Source: Bacteroidales bacterium UBA1309 (GTDB lineage: Bacteria; Bacteroidota; Bacteroidia; Bacteroidales; Dysgonomonadaceae). From it: a stretch of 6,458 nucleotides of DNA. Made by a program: the position numbers and the translations under genes. Below, in pieces: positions 1 to 6,458 of the stretch. Every line of letters starts with the position of its first letter. Position 1 is the stretch's first letter. Under the pieces are notes generated by a model. The model saw nothing but the letters and a program-made list of their open reading frames with translations. It searched no databases and was not told the origin of the DNA. The stretch spans positions 1-6,458 of the forward strand of contig DBTT01000013.1 of the NCBI GenBank assembly GCA_002307185.1, given 5' to 3'.

Positions 1-1560
1 AGAGACTATGCTTTTGCCAAACATTTCAATTTACCCATCATTCCATTAATAGAAGGAGCCGATGTAAGCATTGAAAGCTATGATGCCAAAGAAGGCATTT
101 TGATGAATTCCGGTTTTCTCAACGGACTGACCGTAAAAGAAGCCATCGCAAAAACCAAAGAGTTCGTTCAGAAAAAAGGGCTGGGACGCATCAAGATAAA
201 CTTTCGCCTCCGCGATGCCATTTTCAGTCGCCAGCGTTATTGGGGCGAGCCCTTTCCGGTTTATTACAAAGAAGGAATGCCATATATGCTGGACGAAAGT
301 AAACTGCCTCTCGAATTACCCGAAGTGGATCAGTTTTTGCCCACAGCTTCCGGCGAGCCCCCCCTTGGACATGCTAAAAATTGGAAAACCGAAGACGGTT
401 TCCAGTTGGAGTTGAATACCATGCCGGGATTTGCCGGTTCTTCTGCCTACTACTTAAGGTATATGGATCCGCACAACCATCAAATGCTCGTGAGCAAAGA
501 AGCCAATGGATACTGGGAACAAGTTGACTTGTATGTCGGTGGCACCGAACATGCTACTGGGCATCTTATCTACAGTCGCTTCTGGAACAAATTTCTATTT
601 GACCTCGGATTAATATGCAAGGATGAGCCTTTCAAAAAACTGATCAATCAAGGAATGATTCAAGGCCGATCCAACTTTGTATACCGCATCAAAGACACCA
701 ACACTTTCGTTTCGTTCCATCTGAAAAATCAATACGAAACCACGGCCATCCATGCCGATGTGAACATTGTGAGCAATGATGTGCTCGATATTGAAAAGTT
801 CAAAGCCTGGAGCCCTGAATACAACCATGCCGAGTTTATTCTGGAAGACGGAAAATATATTTGTGGCTGGGCCGTTGAAAAAATGTCCAAATCCATGTAC
901 AACGTAGTGAACCCGGACGATATTGTAGAAAAATTCGGAGCAGATACTCTCCGCCTGTATGAAATGTTTCTCGGCCCCGTCGAACAATCCAAACCTTGGG
1001 ATACCAATGGCATTGATGGTGTCAACCGTTTTCTACGTAAACTATGGAATCTTTGCACCGACGAAAATAAGTTCAACTTCAGCGAAACAGAACCAAATAA
1101 GGACGAATTAAAATCGCTGCACAAGCTCATCAAGAAAGTGACTTGGGATATAGAGCACTTTTCTTACAATACTTCCGTCAGCGCTTTTATGATCTGCCTG
1201 AACGAACTTTCCTCAATGAAGTGCAACAAAAAAGCAATCATGGAAGAATTGGTCGTACTGCTTGCTCCGTTTGCTCCACATCTGGCAGAGGAGCTTTGGG
1301 AGGCCCTCGGTCACCAAAATAGTATTTGCGACGCAAAATGGCCTGTTTGCAACGAATCCTATCTGGAAGAATCAACTTTCACCTACCCTATTTCTTTCAA
1401 CGGCAAAACCCGTTTTATGATGGATTTGCCAGCAGAGATGAAGGTGAAGGACATTGAAGCAGCGGTGATGGTAAACCCAGCCTCCCAAAAATGGCTGGAA
1501 GGCAAGACTCCGAAGAAAGTCATTATTGTCCCAAAGAAGATTGTTAATATCGTTTTATAA
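1..1560 (+). CDS. leuS: Leucyl-tRNA synthetase, 3' part (5' end outside window)
   Basis: This class Ia aminoacyl-tRNA synthetase charges tRNA-Leu with leucine in the cytoplasm. The frame is open from base 1 (first residues RDYAFAKHFNLP, the end of the CP1 editing domain), so the gene enters from the left; the internal TTG/ATG near 100 is not the start. The 519 visible residues are a bit over half of a typical LeuRS of roughly 900 residues. In window codon numbering, the catalytic-core segment RQRYWGEPFP lies near 77-86 and GGTEHATGHLIYSRFW near 180-195. A leucine-specific insertion runs from about 220 to 290. The KMSKS ATP-binding loop is at 294-298 (bases 880-894). The helical anticodon-binding domain follows, and the small C-terminal domain ends in KKVIIVPKKIVNIVL. 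All visible motifs are intact with no frameshift. The stop is 12 bp before the YitT gene, suggesting one operon. Family assignment is near certain. Confidence 0.98.
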   Translation, partial: RDYAFAKHFNLPIIPLIEGADVSIESYDAKEGILMNSGFLNGLTVKEAIAKTKEFVQKKGLGRIKINFRLRDAIFSRQRYWGEPFPVYYKEGMPYMLDESKLPLELPEVDQFLPTASGEPPLGHAKNWKTEDGFQLELNTMPGFAGSSAYYLRYMDPHNHQMLVSKEANGYWEQVDLYVGGTEHATGHLIYSRFWNKFLFDLGLICKDEPFKKLINQGMIQGRSNFVYRIKDTNTFVSFHLKNQYETTAIHADVNIVSNDVLDIEKFKAWSPEYNHAEFILEDGKYICGWAVEKMSKSMYNVVNPDDIVEKFGADTLRLYEMFLGPVEQSKPWDTNGIDGVNRFLRKLWNLCTDENKFNFSETEPNKDELKSLHKLIKKVTWDIEHFSYNTSVSAFMICLNELSSMKCNKKAIMEELVVLLAPFAPHLAEELWEALGHQNSICDAKWPVCNESYLEESTFTYPISFNGKTRFMMDLPAEMKVKDIEAAVMVNPASQKWLEGKTPKKVIIVPKKIVNIVL

Positions 1561-1572
1561 TTTTATGCCACA

Positions 1573-2439
1573 ATGGCCAATAAATTTAGAGCCGATTCTA
1601 TTAAAGAGTATCTGATCATTCTGGTCGGATTAGCTATGTATGCTATTGGATGGACTGGGTTCTTACTGCCTCATGAAATAACAACCGGAGGAGTAGCAGG
1701 TATCGGAGCGTTGTTGTTTTTTGCGAAAGGAATACCTGTGGCCGTTACTTATTTTTCCATCAATGTAGTCCTTTTGATTATCTCCATTCGAATTATGGGT
1801 TGGAAATTCAGTGTCCGCACCATTTTCGGCGTCGTGGTCTTAACCTTGTTTTTGTCTGTATCACAAAGCCTCATCAAAAAGCCTTTGCTGGTAAATGAGC
1901 CTTTTATGGCCAGCGTCTTGGGTGGCATCCTGACCGGAACAGGTATCGGTATCGTTCTGACAGCCAACGGCAGCAGCGGAGGAACTGATATTGTAGCAAT
2001 GATCATCAATAAATTTCGAAACATCACACCGGGCCGGGCCATGCTTTACTGTGATTTGATCATCATTTCCAGCTCCTATCTTTTATTTCACAGCATTGAT
2101 AAAATTCTGTACGGTTTAACAACACTTGCCATCAGCACTTACGTGATTGATTTAGTGGTGAACGGGGTTAGGCAGTCGGTTCAATTCTTTATTTTTTCCG
2201 AAGAATTTGAAGACATCGCTGAGCGTATTAACCTGGAAGCTCATAGAGGAGTAACGGTACTCGACGGTATGGGCTGGTATTCTAAAGAACCAGTCAAGGT
2301 TTTGTGCGTATTAGCCAGAAAAAGCGAATCCGTCAAGATTTTTCGCATTGTCAAGCAAGTAGATATAAATGCCTTTGTATCTCAAAGTTCAGTTATCGGA
2401 GTCTATGGAAAAGGCTTTGACATCATAAAATCCAAATAA
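1573..2439 (+). CDS. YitT family integral membrane protein (DUF161 + DUF2179)
   Basis: This 288-residue protein has the YitT-family layout. A hydrophobic N-terminal part (about residues 10-200) holds five or six membrane segments, near 12-32, 57-75, 82-102, 112-132, 157-173 and 178-197. A soluble C-terminal DUF2179 domain covers about 223-285. Family-typical stretches visible are LLPHEITTGGVAGIG (31-45), GSSGGTDIVA (133-142), RGVTVLDGMGWYS (225-237) and the ending FVSQSSVIGVYGKGF. The biochemical role of this family is not established; transport has been proposed but I cannot name a substrate. The ATG at 1573 is chosen because it fits the family N-terminus. An ATG at 1565 is in another frame. 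There is no Shine-Dalgarno site, as is usual in Bacteroidota. It lies 12 bp after leuS and 10 bp before the beta-barrel gene, so co-transcription is likely. Family call is firm, function unknown. Confidence 0.92.
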   Translation: MANKFRADSIKEYLIILVGLAMYAIGWTGFLLPHEITTGGVAGIGALLFFAKGIPVAVTYFSINVVLLIISIRIMGWKFSVRTIFGVVVLTLFLSVSQSLIKKPLLVNEPFMASVLGGILTGTGIGIVLTANGSSGGTDIVAMIINKFRNITPGRAMLYCDLIIISSSYLLFHSIDKILYGLTTLAISTYVIDLVVNGVRQSVQFFIFSEEFEDIAERINLEAHRGVTVLDGMGWYSKEPVKVLCVLARKSESVKIFRIVKQVDINAFVSQSSVIGVYGKGFDIIKSK

Positions 2440-2449
2440 ACCGCTAAAT

Positions 2450-3172
2450 ATGAAACGTATCCTTTTCACCGTCGCTTTTCTCTCCGTCACATGCGGATGT
2501 TTCTCACAAATTGGATTTGGATTGGATGGAACACTTGGCGTTGGTTTTAACGACAAAGAGACCGTAAACCCAATTCTTCTGGAAGGACGAGTACAATGGA
2601 ACAACTATTTTTCCACCAATATAGGAATAGGGCTTTGGAATTCAGGATATAAAGACTCTTGGAAAGACGAGGGAAGCAGCACGTTGAATCTTTATCACCT
2701 CAATGATAACAAAGCCTTACCAACCTTACAAGTGAGTCTTCGCGGTCAGGCTCCTATTTTAAAAATTGGAAATAAAACCATCAAAATTTTTGTAGAACCC
2801 ACTCTGTATTTTCTCCCTTTTTCTGCACGGACGACTACACTTGAATATAAGCATTTCACCGCAACAAGTGGAACATCTGAATACGATTTTACCGACGGTT
2901 CTAAATTTTGGAAATACGATCAAACAAATTCCGGCAGTATAAGTTTGGAAAGCGACAACAGTCCCCACCTATACTATGGCATACAAGGTGGCCTTTCTAT
3001 GAATATTTATAAAGATTTTGATTTTTGTTTAGGCTATGGCTATACAAACATCGACCTTTTCCGAAGTCTAAGAGGCCAAACGATAGGAGTAGCTAATCTG
3101 AATGATCATCTACCAAAAGAGGGCATGACGCTTTTCAGCGTAAGCTTGCGTTACAACTACCGTCTTAATTAA
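2450..3172 (+). CDS. Secreted outer-membrane beta-barrel protein, function unknown
   Basis: A 240-residue protein with a clear N-terminal signal peptide: MKR, then a hydrophobic stretch (ILFTVAFLSVT), then GCFS. The likely cleavage is between S19 and Q20, a common Bacteroidota pattern. Cys17 is not in a good lipobox (T-C-G before it), so a lipoprotein is less likely. The mature part of about 221 residues alternates short amphipathic strands with polar loops rich in G, N, S, Y and W. Examples are FSTNIGIGLWNSGY, TIKIFVEPTLYFLPF, HLYYGIQGGLSMNI, DFCLGYGYTNIDLF and the final LFSVSLRYNYRLN. This pattern fits a small barrel of roughly eight to ten strands in the outer membrane. I recognise no specific family or ligand. 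It ends in Asn rather than the more usual aromatic residue. The gene starts 10 bp after the YitT stop and is probably in that operon. Localisation is inferred; function is unknown. Confidence 0.7.
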   Translation: MKRILFTVAFLSVTCGCFSQIGFGLDGTLGVGFNDKETVNPILLEGRVQWNNYFSTNIGIGLWNSGYKDSWKDEGSSTLNLYHLNDNKALPTLQVSLRGQAPILKIGNKTIKIFVEPTLYFLPFSARTTTLEYKHFTATSGTSEYDFTDGSKFWKYDQTNSGSISLESDNSPHLYYGIQGGLSMNIYKDFDFCLGYGYTNIDLFRSLRGQTIGVANLNDHLPKEGMTLFSVSLRYNYRLN

Positions 3173-3198
3173 TTTTCTCAATAGATTAAAGACATTGC

Positions 3199-4899
3199 AT
3201 GATGAATAACCCCTTTATTCCCAAACTATTTGAAACACTGAAGCATTACAACCGGGAAATGTTCATGAAAGACCTGATGGCCGGCATCATTGTGGGCATC
3301 GTAGCTTTACCTTTGGCCATAGCTTTTGGTATAGCTTCAGGCGTTTCACCAGAACAGGGAATGATCACGGCTATTATCGGAGGTTTCATCGTTTCTTTTT
3401 TAGGAGGCAGCAAGGTCCAGATTGGCGGTCCGACCGGGGCTTTCATCGTCATTATCTACGGCATTATTGAGCAATACGGGCCCAGTGGGCTTATCGTTGC
3501 AACCATCATGGCAGGCATAATGCTTTTTGCAATGGGAGCATTGAAATTAGGCAGCATCATTAAGTTTATGCCCTATCCCATTATCGTTGGATTCACCAGT
3601 GGGATAGCACTGACCATTTTTTCAACTCAAATGAACGATCTTTTTGGACTTAATATTGCAAAAGTTCCCGGTGATTTTATTGAGAAATGGGGGGTGTACT
3701 TTCAAAGCATGGGCAATATCAGCTGGTGGTCATTAGCATTGGGTATAACCAGTATTGCGTTGATCTTTCTCTGGCCAAAGGTCTCCAGAAAAATACCTGG
3801 TTCTTTAGTGGCAATTGTTCTTATTACCCTTGCCGTTTATCTGATGCGAGAGTTTGGGGGTATTACAGGCATCGAAACCATCGGAGATCGTTTTTCCATC
3901 AAAGCCTCTCTACCCCAGGCAGTCACTCCAAGCATCAATTTTGAATTAATCAAGACTCTTTTCCCCGCAGCATTTACCATTGCCATGCTTGGAGCCATTG
4001 AATCACTTCTTTCTGCTATGGTTGCCGACGGAGTGATCGGCGACCACCACGATTCCAACACAGAATTGATGGCTCAAGGAGTCGCTAACATTGTGGTCCC
4101 TTTCTTTGGTGGTATTCCTTGTACCGGTGCCATAGCTCGAACCATGACCAATATTAATAACGGCGGGCGCACTCCTGTTGCGGGAACAATCCATGCCGTT
4201 ATGCTACTGCTTATTTTGCTTTTTCTCGGTCCTCTGACCAAATTTATTCCAATGGCCTGTCTGGCCGGAGTGCTGATCGTGGTCTCTTACAACATGAGTG
4301 AGTGGAGACAATTCAGGAATTTGCTACGCATGCCAAAATCGGATGTTTCAGTTTTATTGATTACCTTCTTTCTGACCGTGCTCTTTGACCTTACAATAGC
4401 CATTGAAGTAGGTTTAGTCATGGCTATCATTCTTTTTATGCGCCGAATTATGGAAACATCCAGCGTTTCAGTTATGGAAGAAGAGGTTCATGCTCACGAA
4501 TACGCTGAAACAAATGAAATGTTATCCATCCCACAAGGAGCTGCAGTGTACGAAGTAAACGGACCTTTCTTTTTTGGAGTAGCAAATAAATTTGAGGAGC
4601 AAATGGATCAACTGGGTGAGCGTCCGAGGGTTCGTATCATTCGAATGCGCAAAGTGCCTTTTATTGATTCCACCGGTGTACGCAACTTAAAAAACTTATG
4701 CCTGTCAGCTAAACGTGAAGGAACCATCACCGTACTTTCCGGCGTTACATTAAATGTGCAGGAAGTGCTTGAAAAAGCTAACTTCGATCAGTTTGTGAAC
4801 ACAGAAAACATTTGCCCCAATATTTACGCTGCGATAGAGCGTACTCAAATTATTTTGGAGAAATTACCTCCTTTAAAAACACATCATAAAGAAAAATAG
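3199..4899 (+). CDS. SulP/SLC26-family inorganic anion transporter with STAS domain
   Basis: This 566-residue inner-membrane transporter of the SulP family has the expected two-part architecture. The transmembrane domain (about residues 22-418) contains the family hallmarks GGPTGAFIVI (76-85, the half-helix that lines the anion site), MPYPIIVGFTSGIAL (124-138) and NTELMAQGVANIVVPFFGGIPCTGAIART (287-315, given here in full as the key conserved block). A cytoplasmic STAS domain follows at about 443-552, with IDSTG at 489-493 matching the DSxG loop of anti-sigma-antagonist folds. SulP proteins carry sulfate, bicarbonate, dicarboxylates or other anions. The sequence does not tell which, so I give no gene symbol. 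The start is the first of two adjacent ATGs (3199, 3202). The gene lies 26 bp after the barrel gene. Its position beside metK hints at sulfur metabolism, but the SAM riboswitch lies downstream of it and would not control it. Confidence 0.95.
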   Translation: MMNNPFIPKLFETLKHYNREMFMKDLMAGIIVGIVALPLAIAFGIASGVSPEQGMITAIIGGFIVSFLGGSKVQIGGPTGAFIVIIYGIIEQYGPSGLIVATIMAGIMLFAMGALKLGSIIKFMPYPIIVGFTSGIALTIFSTQMNDLFGLNIAKVPGDFIEKWGVYFQSMGNISWWSLALGITSIALIFLWPKVSRKIPGSLVAIVLITLAVYLMREFGGITGIETIGDRFSIKASLPQAVTPSINFELIKTLFPAAFTIAMLGAIESLLSAMVADGVIGDHHDSNTELMAQGVANIVVPFFGGIPCTGAIARTMTNINNGGRTPVAGTIHAVMLLLILLFLGPLTKFIPMACLAGVLIVVSYNMSEWRQFRNLLRMPKSDVSVLLITFFLTVLFDLTIAIEVGLVMAIILFMRRIMETSSVSVMEEEVHAHEYAETNEMLSIPQGAAVYEVNGPFFFGVANKFEEQMDQLGERPRVRIIRMRKVPFIDSTGVRNLKNLCLSAKREGTITVLSGVTLNVQEVLEKANFDQFVNTENICPNIYAAIERTQIILEKLPPLKTHHKEK

Positions 4900-4907
4900 T
4901 ATCTTCG
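4900..4907 (+). promoter_or_regulatory. Probable Bacteroidota -7 promoter element for metK
   Basis: TATCTTCG directly after the SulP stop codon matches the Bacteroidota sigma-ABfr -7 consensus TAnnTTTG at all but one position. It would place the transcript start near 4911-4914, just ahead of the aptamer, which supports the assignment. I found no convincing TTTG-like -33 box at the expected spacing. TAAATTTG at 4912-4919 matches the consensus even better, but a start after it would cut off the 5' strand of aptamer helix P1, so I prefer the upstream element. Confidence 0.5.
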
Positions 4908-4912
4908 TACCT

Positions 4913-5078
4913 AAATTTGTGGAAGGATTTGGACGCTTGCAACCACATGAAAAAATGCTAAAGAAAAGATCTTAGTCCGCGCTTCCGGGCGCATATCCTC
5001 CTTCAAATTTTATAATATCTGGTAGCGACGTTTATTTACGGCGTTATCTAAGTTTTAACTCTAAACGTATTATAAAAT
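4913..5078 (+). promoter_or_regulatory. metK leader with putative riboswitch expression platform
   Basis: This is the whole leader from the predicted transcript start to the metK start codon, including 108 nt after the aptamer. Two competing long-range pairings are visible. First, AAATTTG (4913-4919) pairs perfectly with CAAATTT (5004-5010). It is extended by GGA-a-GGAT (4921-4928) with ATCC-TCC (4995-5001), and this would destroy aptamer P1. Second, 5007-5017 is perfectly complementary over 11 bases to 5068-5078, which covers the A and U of the metK ATG. The two share 5007-5010, so they exclude each other. A small GCGC hairpin (4979-4982 with 4989-4992) lies between the aptamer and the anti-aptamer strand. 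No intrinsic terminator is evident, so translational control is the simpler reading. The pairings are seen; the switching is inferred. Confidence 0.5.
4918..4968 (+). promoter_or_regulatory. SAM-II (metA-type) S-adenosylmethionine riboswitch aptamer upstream of metK
   Basis: The roughly 51-nt segment has the order of elements of the SAM-II H-type pseudoknot. Helix P1 is TGTGG (4918-4922) with CCACA (4943-4947), five perfect pairs. The enclosed loop holds GATTT (4926-4930) and TTGCAA (4937-4942). After P1 come an A-rich stretch TGAAAAAA (4948-4955) and TGCTAAAG (4956-4963). The alphaproteobacterial metX SAM-II RNA, as I remember it, has the same series: GAUUU, UUGCA, the P1 strand, UGAUAAAU, then GCUAAA. 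The second pseudoknot helix can form from GCA (4939-4941) with TGC (4956-4958), extended by CTT (4936-4938) with AAG (4961-4963). Its place before metK, the gene for SAM synthetase, fits the ligand independently. It lacks the GAUGAAR...GGCAACC...GGUGCUAA order with a four-way junction of SAM-I. I expect product feedback: SAM lowers metK expression. The 3' boundary is approximate. Confidence 0.85.
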
Positions 5079-6378
5079 GGCTTATCTATTTACATCAGAG
5101 TCCGTTTCCGAAGGGCATCCGGACAAAGTTTCCGATCAAATATCGGATGCAATTCTTGACGAGTTTTTAGCGTTAGACCCAGATTCAAAAGTTGCTTGTG
5201 AAACGCTGGTAACGACTGGCCAGGTTGTTCTAGCTGGTGAAGTAAAATCAAATGCTTATGTTGATTTGCAAGAAGTCGCTCGTAAAGTGATCAACCGCAT
5301 TGGCTACACCAAAAGCGAGTACATGTTTGACGGCAATTCCTGTGGCGTTTTTTCGGCCATTCACGAACAATCTGCCGACATCAACCGTGGTGTAGACGGC
5401 GCTGCAAAAGCCGATCCCATGAATCAGGGAGCCGGCGATCAAGGCATGATGTTTGGTTATGCTACCAACGAAACTGAGAACTATATGCCATTGGCATTGG
5501 ATTTAGCTCACGGCCTGCTGCTGGAACTATCGGAAATTCGTCGCGAAGGGACAATCTCTTACCTACGCCCCGATGCCAAATCTCAAGTAACAATTGAATA
5601 TGGCGATGATAACAAACCGGTCCGTATTGATACTATTGTGATTTCTACTCAGCACGATGATTTTATCAAACCGGAAAACAACAGTCCGGAAGCCATCGAA
5701 AAAGCAGACTTTACAATGTTGAAAAAAATACACGATGACATCGTAAGCATTTTAATTCCTCGCGTAATTGCTAAACAGAAAAAAGAAGTTGCTGATTTAT
5801 TCAAAAACGACATTAAATACCATGTAAATCCCACCGGCAAATTTGTAATTGGTGGCCCTCACGGTGACACCGGCTTAACCGGTCGGAAAATCATCGTGGA
5901 CACTTATGGCGGTAAAGGTGCACACGGAGGTGGCGCATTCTCGGGCAAAGACCCCTCAAAAGTAGACCGCTCTGCTGCCTATGCGGCTCGTCACATTGCC
6001 AAGAACATGGTTGCAGCAGGCGTTGCAGATGAGATATTGGTGCAAGTTTCTTATGCCATTGGCGTAGCAAAACCGATGAACCTTTACATCAATACTTATG
6101 GTACATCCAAGCTGTCTATCTCAGATGGAGAATTAGCTAGTAAAATGGATAATCTGTTCGACATGCGTCCCAAAGCAATCGAACAACGGCTGAAACTTCG
6201 TTTCCCGATTTATTTGGAAACGGCCGCCTATGGGCATATGGGACGTGAGCCACAAGTGGTAACCAAAATTTTTCAATCTCGCTACGAACCAGAGGGGAAA
6301 AGAGTGATGGAAGTGGAACTTTTTACTTGGGAAAAACTGGATTACGTGGACGCTATAAAAAAAACACTGGCACTGTAA
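5077..6378 (+). CDS. metK: S-adenosylmethionine synthetase (methionine adenosyltransferase)
   Basis: This cytoplasmic enzyme makes S-adenosylmethionine from methionine and ATP, releasing phosphate and pyrophosphate. The 433-residue protein is full length for the Bacteroidota form, which is longer than the E. coli enzyme of about 384. Visible signatures are SESVSEGHPDK (7-17; His14 and Asp16 at the ATP/methionine site), GAGDQGMMFGYAT (118-130, adenosine-binding signature), DTGLTGRK (264-271) and GGGAFSGKDPSKVDRSA (284-300, the P-loop-like second signature). The C-terminus retains AAYGHMGR and the typical FTWEKLDYVD. All key residues appear intact. The start at 5077 gives the canonical MAYLFTSESVSEGHPDK N-terminus; it is preceded by an A/T-rich leader without a Shine-Dalgarno site. 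The 177-bp gap before it holds a probable promoter and a SAM-II riboswitch, so the gene is probably repressed by its own product. Assignment is near certain. Confidence 0.98.
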   Translation: MAYLFTSESVSEGHPDKVSDQISDAILDEFLALDPDSKVACETLVTTGQVVLAGEVKSNAYVDLQEVARKVINRIGYTKSEYMFDGNSCGVFSAIHEQSADINRGVDGAAKADPMNQGAGDQGMMFGYATNETENYMPLALDLAHGLLLELSEIRREGTISYLRPDAKSQVTIEYGDDNKPVRIDTIVISTQHDDFIKPENNSPEAIEKADFTMLKKIHDDIVSILIPRVIAKQKKEVADLFKNDIKYHVNPTGKFVIGGPHGDTGLTGRKIIVDTYGGKGAHGGGAFSGKDPSKVDRSAAYAARHIAKNMVAAGVADEILVQVSYAIGVAKPMNLYINTYGTSKLSISDGELASKMDNLFDMRPKAIEQRLKLRFPIYLETAAYGHMGREPQVVTKIFQSRYEPEGKRVMEVELFTWEKLDYVDAIKKTLAL

Positions 6379-6414
6379 TTATTTTTTGCCACTTAAGTAG
6401 TATCTAAAATAAAA

Positions 6415-6453
6415 TGTCGTATTGTTTTCCCATATTGTTCAAAACAAACGACA
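6415..6453 (-). terminator. Inverted repeat, probable terminator of a convergent minus-strand gene
   Basis: TGTCGT (6415-6420) pairs with ACGACA (6448-6453), and TTGTTTT (6422-6428) pairs with AAAACAA (6441-6447). That gives 13 pairs interrupted only by a bulged A at 6421, with a 12-nt loop. Read on the minus strand, the stem is followed at once by TTTTATTTT, the usual U-rich tail of an intrinsic terminator. On the plus strand the visible flank (AGCGT) has no T-run, so it is less likely to end metK. The presumed convergent gene lies outside the window. An operator or other palindromic site is the alternative. Confidence 0.6.
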
Positions 6454-6458
6454 AGCGT

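Noticed and set aside
610..1133. Minus-strand open frames of 125 and 134 codons
   Set aside because: They lie wholly inside leuS, overlap each other and show no family features; they are shadows of a well-conserved gene.
2450..2506. Lipoprotein signal at Cys15 or Cys17 of the barrel protein
   Set aside because: The residues before each Cys do not form a lipobox, and a standard signal peptidase site at S19-Q20 fits better.
4925..4963. SAM-I (S-box) riboswitch reading of GGATTTGG...TTGCAACC...TGCTAA
   Set aside because: GCAACC and TGCTAA recall S-box cores, but the GG that should precede TGCTAA is AA, there is no four-way junction, and spacing and pairing fit SAM-II much better.
4979..4992. 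GCGC-TTCCGG-GCGC hairpin as an intrinsic terminator in the metK leader
   Set aside because: The stem is only four pairs and is followed by ATATCCTCC rather than a U-run; termination here is not supported.
5011..5016. TATAAT as a -10 promoter box for metK
   Set aside because: Bacteroidota promoters use a different -7 consensus, transcripts from here would skip the riboswitch, and the segment is explained by its complement at 5068-5078.
6368..6391. TGGCA/TGCCA inverted repeat spanning the metK stop, with a T-run
   Set aside because: Only five pairs around a 14-nt loop, and the T-run lies inside the loop rather than after the stem, so it is not a credible terminator.
6414..6458. ATG at 6414 opening a frame to the window edge after AAAATAAA (MSYCFPILFKTNDKR)
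   Set aside because: Only 15 codons are visible, the peptide is not recognisable, and it lies inside a strong inverted repeat that is better explained as a terminator.

Overview
The window is a single-strand (+) stretch of chromosomal genes from a member of the Bacteroidota, most likely a Bacteroidales-like lineage. I base this on the close resemblance of the LeuRS and MetK proteins to remembered Bacteroides-type sequences, the absence of Shine-Dalgarno sites before every gene, A-rich start contexts, and a TAnnTTTG-like -7 element before metK. The genus cannot be fixed from sequence alone. All four complete genes and the one partial gene read left to right.

Region 1 (1-3172) looks like one transcription unit. 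It holds the 3' part of leuS (leucyl-tRNA synthetase, open at the left edge), then 12 bp later a YitT/DUF161-DUF2179 membrane protein, then 10 bp later a small secreted outer-membrane beta-barrel protein of unknown role. Region 2 (3199-4899) is a SulP-family anion transporter with a C-terminal STAS domain. It follows after 26 bp and may be co-transcribed with region 1.

Region 3 (4900-5076) is the only sizeable intergenic gap and the most informative non-coding part. It carries a probable -7 promoter element right after the SulP stop codon, followed by a compact SAM-II class (metA-type) S-adenosylmethionine riboswitch aptamer. Beyond the aptamer is a 108-nt leader with two nested complementary segments. 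One can invade the aptamer and the other can cover the metK start codon. I interpret these as a translational expression platform. Region 4 is metK (S-adenosylmethionine synthetase, 5077-6378), the enzyme that makes the riboswitch ligand, so the locus reads as product-feedback control of SAM synthesis. The final 80 bp contain a strong inverted repeat whose U-rich tail points to the minus strand, suggesting a terminator for a convergent gene outside the window.

The protein genes are ordinary members of known families. I see no mobile element, CRISPR array, tRNA or rRNA, and no sign of an undescribed protein system. The aptamer call is strong by motif; the switching model is inference from base-pairing.
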